This document shows positions 23,769 to 30,721 of a stretch of 64,000 bases of DNA, piece by piece. The notes beneath the pieces are model-generated. The model saw only the letters and a program-made list of their open reading frames with translations. It had not been told where the DNA came from and did not search any database. A program made the position numbers and the translations under genes. Source of the stretch: CAYJLF01 sp964371055 (GTDB lineage: Bacteria > Eisenbacteria > RBG-16-71-46 > CAIMUX01); assembly GCA_964371055.1 (NCBI GenBank), contig CAYJLF010000015.1, forward strand, positions 62,001 to 126,000. Reading direction: 5' to 3'. The stretch's first letter is position 1; every line of letters begins with the position of its first letter.

Positions 23769-24044
23769 GTGTCCTCTAAAGTTGTGAGCTTGTCGCAGTA
23801 TCGGAGGGCACTCGAAATGAGCGGATCATCCCGGGCGCGAAAGCCGGAACCGGCCTCCCCGCCCAAAAGGGAGAAGGCTCCGAACATCACCCTGCGGATC
23901 ACTCCGGAAACACGGGAGGGGTGGAAGTTCTGGTGCGAACAGATGCGGATGACCTACGAGGAATCGATCCAGTTTCTGATGGAACACCACCCGGTCGAGA
24001 TCAGAGTCCCGAAGGGCGTCAAGGTGAAGACCAGGGCGGACTGA
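23769..24044 (+). CDS. Second ribbon-helix-helix-like protein, divergent to the early operon
   Basis: 91 aa from GTG with AGGAAGGA seven bases upstream. The core (PNITLRITPETREGWKFW, then MTYEESIQFLMEHHPVE) resembles RHH or ParG/Arc-like dimerisation-DNA-binding units: strand ITLRI, helix, turn, helix. The first 45 residues are basic and Ser/Pro-rich. It is transcribed away from the early promoter with about 140 bases between the start codons. It probably controls that region; with no CI/Cro pair nearby it is a good candidate for the lysogeny regulator. Confidence 0.6.
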   Translation: MSSKVVSLSQYRRALEMSGSSRARKPEPASPPKREKAPNITLRITPETREGWKFWCEQMRMTYEESIQFLMEHHPVEIRVPKGVKVKTRAD

Positions 24045-24163
24045 GCAGGGCCAGGCGGCGAAGTCGGCGGACGCGTGGACGGCGCCTCCCCATCCGGCCG
24101 GCGCAGCGCCCCATCGGGCGCGATGAGTGAGCGGTCCGCAGGCACCGGGAGAGGAAGGCGAAG

Positions 24164-24180
24164 GCTAGACCAGGTCTAGC
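24164..24180. promoter_or_regulatory. Perfect palindrome GCTAGACC-A-GGTCTAGC (operator-like)
   Basis: Eight-base arms with a single central A. No second copy was noticed in the window. It lies 120 bases downstream of the RHH gene and 170 upstream of the exported-protein gene. RHH and HTH dimers bind such sites; an attachment or termination role is also possible. Confidence 0.45.
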
Positions 24181-24285
24181 GCGGTGAGCGTGGAGCGAGA
24201 GGAGGAGGGATGGAGATCGAGAGAGAGCGGGCCATGGGCGCGGGGCACGTAAGCCGAGATAGAGAGAACCGCGTAGCCACCTGGT

Positions 24286-24314
24286 TTGAGCCTCCCCCGG
24301 TTTTGTGGACACCC
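24286..24314 (-). repeat. Possible terminal inverted repeat of an IS3-family element (solo end)
   Basis: On the minus strand it begins GGGTGTCCACAAAACCGGGG and continues GAGGCTC, a pattern seen at ends of IS3-type elements just outside the transposase gene. No transposase or second end is present. Probably debris of an earlier insertion, recognised from memory only. Confidence 0.3.
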
Positions 24315-24350
24315 AGAACAGGTGGGATGATGCCCCCTGAGAGGGAGTCG

Positions 24351-24878
24351 ATGAAGAAGAAGCCGGCTCGGCGGTCGGTTGTCAGATCGCGCGCACTGGG
24401 CTGTGTGCTCTTTCTTGGTGTGTCCGTTTCCACGGCGACAGCCCAACTCGGCGAGAAACCATCGGCGGACGTGCGTGTTCGGCTGGCGCTGGAGCAGGCC
24501 AGCCTGAAGTACACCACCGACGAGGATGGGGACTTTGGTCTTCTGTTCCAAGTGAGCGAGAAACGGACGCAGAAAGTCTTCGTCAATTCACGCACCGAGC
24601 ACTACGAGCAGTTCGAGATCCGAGAGGTGTGGGCTGCCGCCTACACCGCTAACGGTTCCTTCTCCTCTATGATTGCGAACAAGCTTCTAGCCGACAACGA
24701 GTTGAAGAAGATCGGTGCGTGGCAAACCAAGCAGATGAGGGGAGGGGAGTACGTAGCCGTCTTCACCGCGAAGATCGCGGCGGAGATGGACGGTGATCGT
24801 CTTCGGACCGTCATCGAGGCGATCGCCGGGGCCGCTGACGCGATGGAAGAGAAGCTTACCGGCAAGGACGATTTCTGA
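24351..24878 (+). CDS. Exported YbjN-like protein
   Basis: 175 aa. A signal peptide is clear: basic MKKKPARRSVVRSR, a hydrophobic ALGCVLFLGVSVS core and an ATAQ cleavage site. The mature part (LKYTTDEDGDFGLLFQV, then RTEHYEQFEIREVWAAAYT, SMIANKLLADNELKKIGAWQT, ADAMEEKL) has the strand-helix pattern of YbjN/type III chaperone-like domains. Probably periplasmic. ATG follows GAGAGGGAG. It looks like bacterial cargo rather than phage machinery. Confidence 0.7.
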   Translation: MKKKPARRSVVRSRALGCVLFLGVSVSTATAQLGEKPSADVRVRLALEQASLKYTTDEDGDFGLLFQVSEKRTQKVFVNSRTEHYEQFEIREVWAAAYTANGSFSSMIANKLLADNELKKIGAWQTKQMRGGEYVAVFTAKIAAEMDGDRLRTVIEAIAGAADAMEEKLTGKDDF

Positions 24879-24981
24879 TGGTATGGAGTGCCGATGCTCA
24901 TCGATCGAGTCGCAACACCGCTTCTGGTGGATGGTGTGGTCGTAGGAGTGTTAGCGACCACGGCGAAGCGTAGATTTGTGA

Positions 24982-25255
24982 TCGGCGGGGGCGAACCAGA
25001 CTATCGCGGATCGCCAGATCCTGGACTTCGGCTTCTGGGAGCAGTCCGCAACCGTGTTCCGCCCAGACGCTGTACTCGTACAGCAACAACTTCGCTGGCT
25101 TCCTGCAGCCAGGACAGACCATGTGTTACCGTCTGCGCATCAATGCTGAGAACTTCGTTGATTCTGGGGAGCACGTGATCGAGGTGGCATGGCCGGCACC
25201 TCCGGGTGGTCGTGCGGCCCCATCAGTCGGCCCTACGATTTCGTTTCTGGAATGA
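24982..25255 (+). pseudogene. Frameshifted remnant of an unknown gene
   Basis: Two stretches of protein-like sequence lie in different frames. The first (about 24982-25066) reads TIADRQILDFGFWEQSATVFRPD. The second (about 25064-25255, ending in TGA) reads YSYSNNFAGFLQPGQTMCYR, followed by an IEVAWPAPPGG segment that looks beta-rich. Between them the frame shifts once. No start codon with a ribosome site precedes it. Likely the broken 3' part of a secreted or structural protein gene. The stretch 24879-24981 shows nothing else. Confidence 0.35.
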
Positions 25256-25353
25256 CGATCATGGAAGACCACGAATCCAACAGGCGGTCGGAGCGGCCCG
25301 GATCCGCTGCGCGGCCCCGCCCGCTCGCTGCTGATCGGTAGCGCTGGCTTCGT

Positions 25354-26076
25354 ATGACGGATGCGGAGATCCAAGGGCTCGCCGACGGCGTCGCCAGCAT
25401 CCTGCTTTCATATGCCGGGCATGGCTTCGCGACGGGGGCGGTCGAGGGCATGGGCGAGATAACGCTTCGGGACGGTTTGGTTGTCGCCGCCGCGGCCGCG
25501 GGGGCTCGATTGAGGCAGGCGTGGATCCTGAAGCGGGAGTTCGTGCCGGTTGGCTGGACCGAGGCCGCCGTGGACCTCGTTGTTGCCCGAAAGGGTAACC
25601 GGGGGCGAACGGTCGACGTCGGGGCGATCGAGTTGAAGTGGTGGCGTAGGGCCGATACACCAAACGCCGGCGGCCGCCGCCGCGACATCGTGAAGGACCT
25701 GATCCGTGCGGCGTCTCTGTATCCAGCTGTTGAGGCTCTCTCCTTTGTGGCGCTCCTTTCCACGGCGGACTCCTGGAACGTCACTACAGCCACACGCGGC
25801 TCCGACAGGCCCGTTATCACGAGACTCGCCGCGACTGGCTCGCAGACGTGGCGGTTGACTGACCTGCGTGCCTGCAGCTCGGTCAGGAACGCAATCAGTG
25901 CCTTGAGTGGCCGTGTGCCGATTCCGAACATCTTCCACACGCGCCTACTCAGCAGCCATGAGATCAGAAGCGCCGGAAGGACAGTGGCGGCGGCCAAGGT
26001 ATGGGAGGTGAAGAAACCACAGCGGACCAGGATCTTGGCTCCGGCGGATGTCGATGCCCTGCTGTCGCGAACCTGA
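25354..26076 (+). CDS. Putative PD-(D/E)XK nuclease-like protein
   Basis: 240 aa. A D74...E93-X-K95 arrangement (AAVDLVVARKG, then VGAIELKWWR) matches the PD-(D/E)XK active-site pattern, preceded by the helix GARLRQAWILKREF and followed by a basic helix RRRDIVKDLIRAASLY. The rest is alpha/beta with a conserved-looking AVEALSFVALLSTAD strand. Many genes of this type in accessory regions are restriction-like or repair nucleases or nuclease-fold binding proteins. ATG has no good ribosome site. No partner gene adjoins it. Confidence 0.5.
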   Translation: MTDAEIQGLADGVASILLSYAGHGFATGAVEGMGEITLRDGLVVAAAAAGARLRQAWILKREFVPVGWTEAAVDLVVARKGNRGRTVDVGAIELKWWRRADTPNAGGRRRDIVKDLIRAASLYPAVEALSFVALLSTADSWNVTTATRGSDRPVITRLAATGSQTWRLTDLRACSSVRNAISALSGRVPIPNIFHTRLLSSHEIRSAGRTVAAAKVWEVKKPQRTRILAPADVDALLSRT

Positions 26077-26161
26077 AGCTACAAAGGGGGGTGCCCCTGC
26101 CAGCCGCCTCGCGTCCGCCGGTGACGGCTGGCTTTCACTCGACAGAAGGGAGGTCCCGCGC

Positions 26162-26335
26162 ATGAAGAAGATCCTCCGCCCCACCTCCGGCCCCTCCGAC
26201 TGGCAGGCGTTCCTGGCGGAGCCGGAGAAGGAGTGGAAGCCGGGGTTCTCCGCCCACGCCCTCCCCCACCGTTGGGAAGCGGCGGGCGACCTGCCGGTGC
26301 TGGCAGACCCGACGCTGGACCTTGCCCGATCATGA
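26162..26335 (+). CDS. Short DUF6946-like N-terminal fragment
   Basis: 57 aa. The pattern LRPTSGPSDWQAFLAEPEKEW, KPGFSAHALPHRWEAAGDLP matches the N-terminus of a family I associate with DUF6946 proteins, which normally continue for more than 100 further residues. Here the frame runs off into unrelated residues and stops, overlapping the next start as ATGA. It is either a truncated gene or a short antitoxin-like partner of the HEPN-like gene. ATG follows GGGAGGT. Confidence 0.45.
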   Translation: MKKILRPTSGPSDWQAFLAEPEKEWKPGFSAHALPHRWEAAGDLPVLADPTLDLARS

Positions 26336-26811
26336 CGCGGCGGACACGAACCCCCGAGGAACGCAACGCCGTACTGGCGCACCTCAGGTACGAGCTGGGA
26401 ATGCTGTCGATGGCCGCCAACGCCCTCCATTGCGGGGCACTCCATGGCAGCGCGGTTGAGAATGCGCTCATCGAGTCGTTCGCCCTCCACGCACGGAACT
26501 TGATCGACTTCTTCTGGCCAGACGGGGCGAAGACCGATCACGTCCTGGCCACGGACTTCTTCGATGACAAGTCCGTTTGGGAGGACCGCCGATCGCCGCT
26601 CCCCCCCATACTGTGCGACGCCCGACGGCGGGCGCATAAGGAGATTGCCCACCTCAGCTACGACCGCCTCAGGGTAGCGCCTGAGAGCAGGGGCTGGAAC
26701 TTCAAGGACATCGCCAGCGAGTTGCACCGCTGCAACTTCGCGTTCTACGAGCTGCTGCCCGTGAGCTACAGAGAGGCCTTCGAAGGAGGTAACGAGCATG
26801 CGGCTGGATAG
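26332..26811 (+). CDS. HEPN-like helical protein
   Basis: 159 aa, all helical. Blocks ELGMLSMAANAL, IESFALHARNLIDFFWPDG and RRRAHKEIAHLSYDR fit the HEPN fold. The last contains an R-X6-H pattern (R, AHKEIA, H) like the catalytic motif of HEPN RNases. Coupled by ATGA to the short gene before it, which gives a two-gene toxin-antitoxin look. Whether the ribonuclease site is active cannot be judged by eye. Confidence 0.45.
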   Translation: MTRRTRTPEERNAVLAHLRYELGMLSMAANALHCGALHGSAVENALIESFALHARNLIDFFWPDGAKTDHVLATDFFDDKSVWEDRRSPLPPILCDARRRAHKEIAHLSYDRLRVAPESRGWNFKDIASELHRCNFAFYELLPVSYREAFEGGNEHAAG

Positions 26812-27313
26812 CAGTCAGCTCCAGCATGCCAACCCCGGTGCTTGGGTTTCCGCCAACTGCGGTAGCATCAGGACGACTGCACGTTCTGGGGCCTCGAAGG
26901 TGCCGATTGCCTTCACGGCGACAGACCGAGTCGGCCGCAGGTGTAGACGTCGGTTCGCTCCGCCTCTGCCAAGCCAGAGTCGTCGGGGCGCCCCCCCTTG
27001 GAGCGTGCTCTGGCTGATACTCCTTCCGATCCTCCCCCTCACCTCATCCTGCGGCCGGGAGCCGGCTGTTCGCAGTCCCCAGTCCGGGGTGGTCATCATT
27101 GAGCGCCAGTCGGTTGTCTCCTCCGCCTTGGCATCTGTCGGATACGACGAAGCAAAGCAGATCCTCGAGATCGAATTCGTGAACGGCTCCGTCTACCGAT
27201 ACTACGGCGTGCCACCGGGAGAGTACCGCGACCTAATGACTGCAGCATCCCATGGGCAGTACTTCAACAGCCACATCAAACAAGGAGGCTATCGGTTTGA
27301 GCGGGTTCAGTAG
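26798..27313 (+). CDS. KTSC-domain lipoprotein-like protein
   Basis: 171 aa. The C-terminal 60 residues match the KTSC domain: SSALASVGYDEAKQILEIEF, VNGSVYRYYGVPPGEYRDLM, then FNSHIKQGGYRFERV. A hydrophobic segment with a lipobox (LLPILPLTSSC) lies at about 70-85, but 70 residues precede it, unusual for a lipoprotein. ATG at 26798 has a perfect AAGGAGGT, so the long N-terminus may be a fusion made by rearrangement; an internal GTG at about 27003 would give a normal signal peptide. KTSC domains are found in diverse phage and bacterial proteins, some RNA-related. Function unknown. Confidence 0.6.
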   Translation: MRLDSSQLQHANPGAWVSANCGSIRTTARSGASKVPIAFTATDRVGRRCRRRFAPPLPSQSRRGAPPWSVLWLILLPILPLTSSCGREPAVRSPQSGVVIIERQSVVSSALASVGYDEAKQILEIEFVNGSVYRYYGVPPGEYRDLMTAASHGQYFNSHIKQGGYRFERVQ

Positions 27314-27421
27314 CCAGGGGGAGTGGCTCCTTCCACCAGTCGAACATCGACTAACGGAGCCCTGCTCGATCCAGGCAGATGGAGGACGTGTGCCGGATGT
27401 CCTGGACACGGGAGGAGTGAT

Positions 27422-28156
27422 ATGAACCTTACAGACGGAATCGGTACAGGTGTCGGAGCCGCGGCGGTCGGATTGCTCGTGGATGGGGCGAAGCGCATCT
27501 ACGGCAGGCTGTCCAAGGCGCGCGCCCAACGGGAGACCCAACCGGTTCTCATCACCGGACACAAAGCCGTCGTCAGAGACGAAGTCGAGCTCACGCCATC
27601 GTCACGTGAGGCTCTCGGCCTCTCCCGGAACGAGTCGCCGTCGAACATCCCAAGGCTCTTCATCGGATCTGGCGGCATCGGGACCTCTTCCATCGTGCGG
27701 CCGGAGGTGTTCGTTGGACAGGCTGCGGACGAGTTGACCACGCAGCTGCCGCACCCTGTTCCGTGCTCCCGGTGTGGCCAGGCTCGGACCACGGGGGCTT
27801 ACCTGGACCGGCAGTGGTGGTGCGTGGGTTGCTTCTTCCCCTACCTCCGGGAGCTGCCAACCGGAGACACCCGTCTATTCAAGATCCTGCCAACCCTTGA
27901 GACCCCCTCGATGCCGGCTCTTCCGCCTGCAGAGAGTCACACGGCCATTCGTTCATCGATGTCCGTTACTGTTACCACGAATGGCGTCACGCGGACGCTG
28001 CACGGAGACGAGGCGAAGCAGGTCATAGCGCAGATGGGCTTCTCGTCGCACACCGGCCCCCTCGTCACCGGTCATCTCGGGATCGTCCTCGGTAGGCTTG
28101 GAATCGACCTCCGTAGATACGGAATCGACCTGGATCGGTTCCTGAACGACGACTGA
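27422..28156 (+). CDS. Protein of unknown function with zinc knuckle and C-terminal short repeats
   Basis: 244 aa. The N-terminal part (GIGTGVGAAAVGLLVDGAKRI) is helical and may associate with membranes. A CSRCG...WWCVGC pair at about 140-165 suggests zinc. The C-terminus carries three or four short repeats of the form GxLGIxLxRxGIDL. ATG follows CGGGAGGAG. No family recognised. Confidence 0.6.
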   Translation: MNLTDGIGTGVGAAAVGLLVDGAKRIYGRLSKARAQRETQPVLITGHKAVVRDEVELTPSSREALGLSRNESPSNIPRLFIGSGGIGTSSIVRPEVFVGQAADELTTQLPHPVPCSRCGQARTTGAYLDRQWWCVGCFFPYLRELPTGDTRLFKILPTLETPSMPALPPAESHTAIRSSMSVTVTTNGVTRTLHGDEAKQVIAQMGFSSHTGPLVTGHLGIVLGRLGIDLRRYGIDLDRFLNDD

Positions 28157-28228
28157 CGACCAACGACGAGTCCAGTGACCACAATAGGCCGCGGCGGGCT
28201 CCCGACGCCCACCGGCCGGGAGGAAGCG

Positions 28229-28627
28229 GTGAGTCCTGCGTTCATCCTCTACGTCTCGGACCAGCAGACCGCCGCCCGCTTCTACTCGCAGGTGCTGGCC
28301 CTGGCGCCGTCCCTCGACGTCCCCGGCATGACCGAGTTCACCCTCGGCCCGGGGGTGGTCCTGGGGCTCATGCCGGCGGCCGGGATCCGGCGGCTCCTCG
28401 GCGAGAAGCTGCGCGACCCCGAGGACGCCAAGGGGGTTCCCCGCGCCGAGCTCTACCTCGTCGTGGACGACCCGGAGGCGTACCATCGACGGGCTCTCGA
28501 GGCCGGCGCGACCGAGTTCAGCCCGTTCCAGACTAGGGACTGGGGCGACGACGCGGCGTACTGCGCGGATCCGGACGGGTATGTGCTCGCGTTTGCGAGG
28601 AGGGCTCTCGAAACGCCAAGCAGATGA
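28229..28627 (+). CDS. Glyoxalase/bleomycin-resistance (VOC) superfamily protein
   Basis: 132 aa. Typical single VOC domain: AFILYVSDQQTAARFYSQVL at the start, LGPGVVLGLMP strands, AELYLVVDDPEAYHRRALEAGA in the middle and WGDDAAYCADPDGYVLAFARR at the end. Metal-site residues of enzymes are only partly kept, so it may be a ligand-binding or resistance protein rather than a lyase. GTG at 28229 follows GGGAGG. Bacterial cargo in the accessory block. Confidence 0.8.
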   Translation: MSPAFILYVSDQQTAARFYSQVLALAPSLDVPGMTEFTLGPGVVLGLMPAAGIRRLLGEKLRDPEDAKGVPRAELYLVVDDPEAYHRRALEAGATEFSPFQTRDWGDDAAYCADPDGYVLAFARRALETPSR

Positions 28628-28675
28628 CGCCGGTCCCTTGGAGAAGCGGCGATCACACTGCCGTCGGGAGGTGCG

Positions 28676-29233
28676 ATGTACGAAGATGCGCGGTCCCTAC
28701 CCCTGCGCTACATGATCGATACGAACCGGGCAAATGCCTTCGGCCGGCTGGAGAACATGAACCAACTCCAACGCTGGAGTGACGACGGTGTCATCGAGCT
28801 CATCATGTCCGACGTGGTCCGCGACGAGATCGCGGGAGCCGGCACTTCTGCGCACTTTGATCGTGTGGACGGCACGCCCTACACGATCGGTGGCAACTTG
28901 AACAACAACGAGCGAGCGACGCGGGCAGGCATGGAGAGAGTCCTGTTCCCCGGAGGCGCGACGACGCAGAACCAGAGGAATGACGTCGAAATCGTCTTCC
29001 AGGCCAAGAAGTACGGTGGGGCGCTGATCACGGCCGACGGCGGATCCGGGCGCCAACCAGGGGGCATGCTGGGCAGGCGGAACGAAATGCTGGCGGCGTT
29101 TCGCGTACGCATTCTCACCGACCAAGAGGCCGTGGACGAAGTCCGAGAGAAGATAAGCGAGCGGGACCGCTGGGTCCGACAGCACAACGAAGACCTGGGA
29201 ATGCCGCTACCCGGGTGGCTTGGCCAAGATTAG
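28676..29233 (+). CDS. PIN-domain-like protein
   Basis: 185 aa. The acidic pattern of PIN nucleases is visible: YMIDTNRANAF near residue 12, VIELIMSDVVRDEI, RNDVEIVFQAKKYGGALITADGG and LAAFRVRILTDQEAVDEV. No antitoxin-like partner precedes it. It may be a toxin, an RNase or a stand-alone nuclease. The ribosome site GGGAGGTGCG before ATG is good. Confidence 0.65.
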   Translation: MYEDARSLPLRYMIDTNRANAFGRLENMNQLQRWSDDGVIELIMSDVVRDEIAGAGTSAHFDRVDGTPYTIGGNLNNNERATRAGMERVLFPGGATTQNQRNDVEIVFQAKKYGGALITADGGSGRQPGGMLGRRNEMLAAFRVRILTDQEAVDEVREKISERDRWVRQHNEDLGMPLPGWLGQD

Positions 29234-29441
29234 GCGGACAGCGACTGGTCCAGTGCGATGTGCATCGCGATGCCAGCGTCGCGATTCTAGCAAGAGGAGG
29301 ACGTGCGATGCGGGGAGAAGACACTTGCGCCCCTGGGATAGTCTGGAAGCGACCGAAGGTACTGCCGCCGTCTCAGGAGCCGCTCATCCCGCCGTGCCCC
29401 GGCTCGATGCCGTCGGATCGGCTTCGGGAGAGGAGTGGACG

Positions 29442-30134
29442 ATGAACGGCCAGACGGACAATGGCAGCCAGGTCCCAACCCCCGTTGCGGAGCGCGCGCC
29501 TGATGAGGCGGTTCCCGACGAGATCCACAAGTCTTTGGCTAGGATTCTCTTGAAGTACGCCGAGATTGAGTACGGTGACGCTTGCCAGACTTGGCGGGAT
29601 ATCGAGCACAAGGCTCAGGGTGTGATCACGGTCGCCGGCATCTTCATCGCCGCCACCGTCGCACTCAGGACCACCTACTCCGAAGGGCCGGTCCTGCTGT
29701 CCGTCCTCGTCGCTTTCGTGCTCGGCCTGCTTGTGGTCGCCGTCGTGTTCGCCCTCTGCTCGCTGCACGTCACCAAGTACTACGGGCTTCAAGACTCTCG
29801 GTGCGTGATCCGGGGCGCTAGGAAGATCGCAACGAGCGTAGCGAAGGATGGCGGAAGAAAGGGAATCCGGCGCCTCGTACGGTATGTGGCGAAGGACTTC
29901 TCCGCCGCGAGCTTGTCGATCACACAGGCCAATCAGAAGAAGGCAACGCGGGTGCACCGCGCTCAGACAGCCCTGGCTGCAGCCGTAATCCTGTCTGCGA
30001 TCGCCTTCGGCATGGCGCTGTTCGCAGGCCGGGATCGAACTTCAACGCAGAATACCCCGTCGACACCGCCCGCGACCGCTCCCGCCGACTCCAGCCGCTC
30101 GGCGGGGCCACAGGGGCCCCCGACTGCTCCTTGA
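29442..30134 (+). CDS. SLATT-like membrane protein
   Basis: 230 aa. A helical cytoplasmic part (IHKSLARILLKYAEIEYGDACQ, WRDIEHKAQG) leads to two adjacent hydrophobic helices (VITVAGIFIAATVAL and LLSVLVAFVLGLLVVAVVFAL). A long amphipathic stretch and a third hydrophobic helix (AAAVILSAIAFGMALF) follow. Two membrane helices after a charged helix is the layout of SLATT and related effector membrane modules in conflict systems. No nucleotide cyclase is next to it. ATG at 29442 follows GAGAGGAG. Confidence 0.5.
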   Translation: MNGQTDNGSQVPTPVAERAPDEAVPDEIHKSLARILLKYAEIEYGDACQTWRDIEHKAQGVITVAGIFIAATVALRTTYSEGPVLLSVLVAFVLGLLVVAVVFALCSLHVTKYYGLQDSRCVIRGARKIATSVAKDGGRKGIRRLVRYVAKDFSAASLSITQANQKKATRVHRAQTALAAAVILSAIAFGMALFAGRDRTSTQNTPSTPPATAPADSSRSAGPQGPPTAP

Positions 30135-30493
30135 CGTTGGACCTCGACGGGCGGACAATCTTCGTTCCAGCAGGTCGTTACGCGGAACATTGACGGTCTC
30201 GATCCGCCCGGATCCCGGGGGTGGGAGGCGCGATGAATCCGGTTCTCGAGCGCGGGAGGTCTTCCTCGATCGGCGGCCCCGTCAGCCGATTAGCCGAGGA
30301 GCTGCGCGCCAGGCTAGCCAGGGGGGTTCTTGACGGTCGATGCGCCTCTCTCCACGTGGCACGCCAGTGGAGTACGCGGAGGTGATCTACCTCGTCGGTC
30401 GCAAGCACGCACGCGGCCCCGTTTGCCGGGAGGGGTTGCCGTGAGGCCCCGGAGGCCCGCCGTCCAGAGACCTGAACTGGACCCGCCCGCAGG
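30135..30493. other. Stretch without recognisable gene, upstream of the integrase remnant
   Basis: About 360 bases. Short frames are interrupted by stops, and I see no promoter, hairpin or tRNA. It probably contains decayed 5' parts of the integrase gene that follows, too diverged to align by eye. Confidence 0.4.
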
Positions 30494-30721
30494 GTGAGGC
30501 GGCCACCGAGGCTCAAGCACGCGCGCAAAGGCCTCGGTCCTAGCCGGGGCTGTTCATCGCACTCAATGAGCGCTACATTCAGTACGACCGCCCTGGAGAA
30601 TGGGGCCAACCTGGAAGATGTTCAGGAGGCCGTGGGGCACGCGGACCCATCGACAACGAAGCTGTATGACCGCCGGGGCTACAATGCGGAGAAGGCCGCG
30701 AGCTTCTTCGCCAACTACTGA
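30494..30721 (+). pseudogene. C-terminal remnant of a tyrosine recombinase (integrase)
   Basis: Only the last 55 or so residues are kept. The frame reads FSTTALENGANLEDVQEAVG, then HADPSTTKLYDRRGYN and SFFANY, which contains box II including the catalytic Tyr. The HXXR motif is damaged: HSMS stands where related enzymes have HSMR, so a catalytic Arg is lost. The upstream core domain is missing. Its stop codon overlaps, on the other strand, the end of the methyltransferase gene, so it marks a junction where the defence operon or an earlier element inserted. Confidence 0.65.

Larger units (their letters stand above)
24045..24350. other. Non-coding stretch with palindrome and possible insertion-sequence end
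   Basis: 306 bases without a convincing gene. It contains an exact 17-base palindrome and a piece resembling the outer end of an IS3-family element, both listed separately, and a purine-rich tract (24190-24225). The last 20 bases hold the ribosome site of the next gene. Confidence 0.5.
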
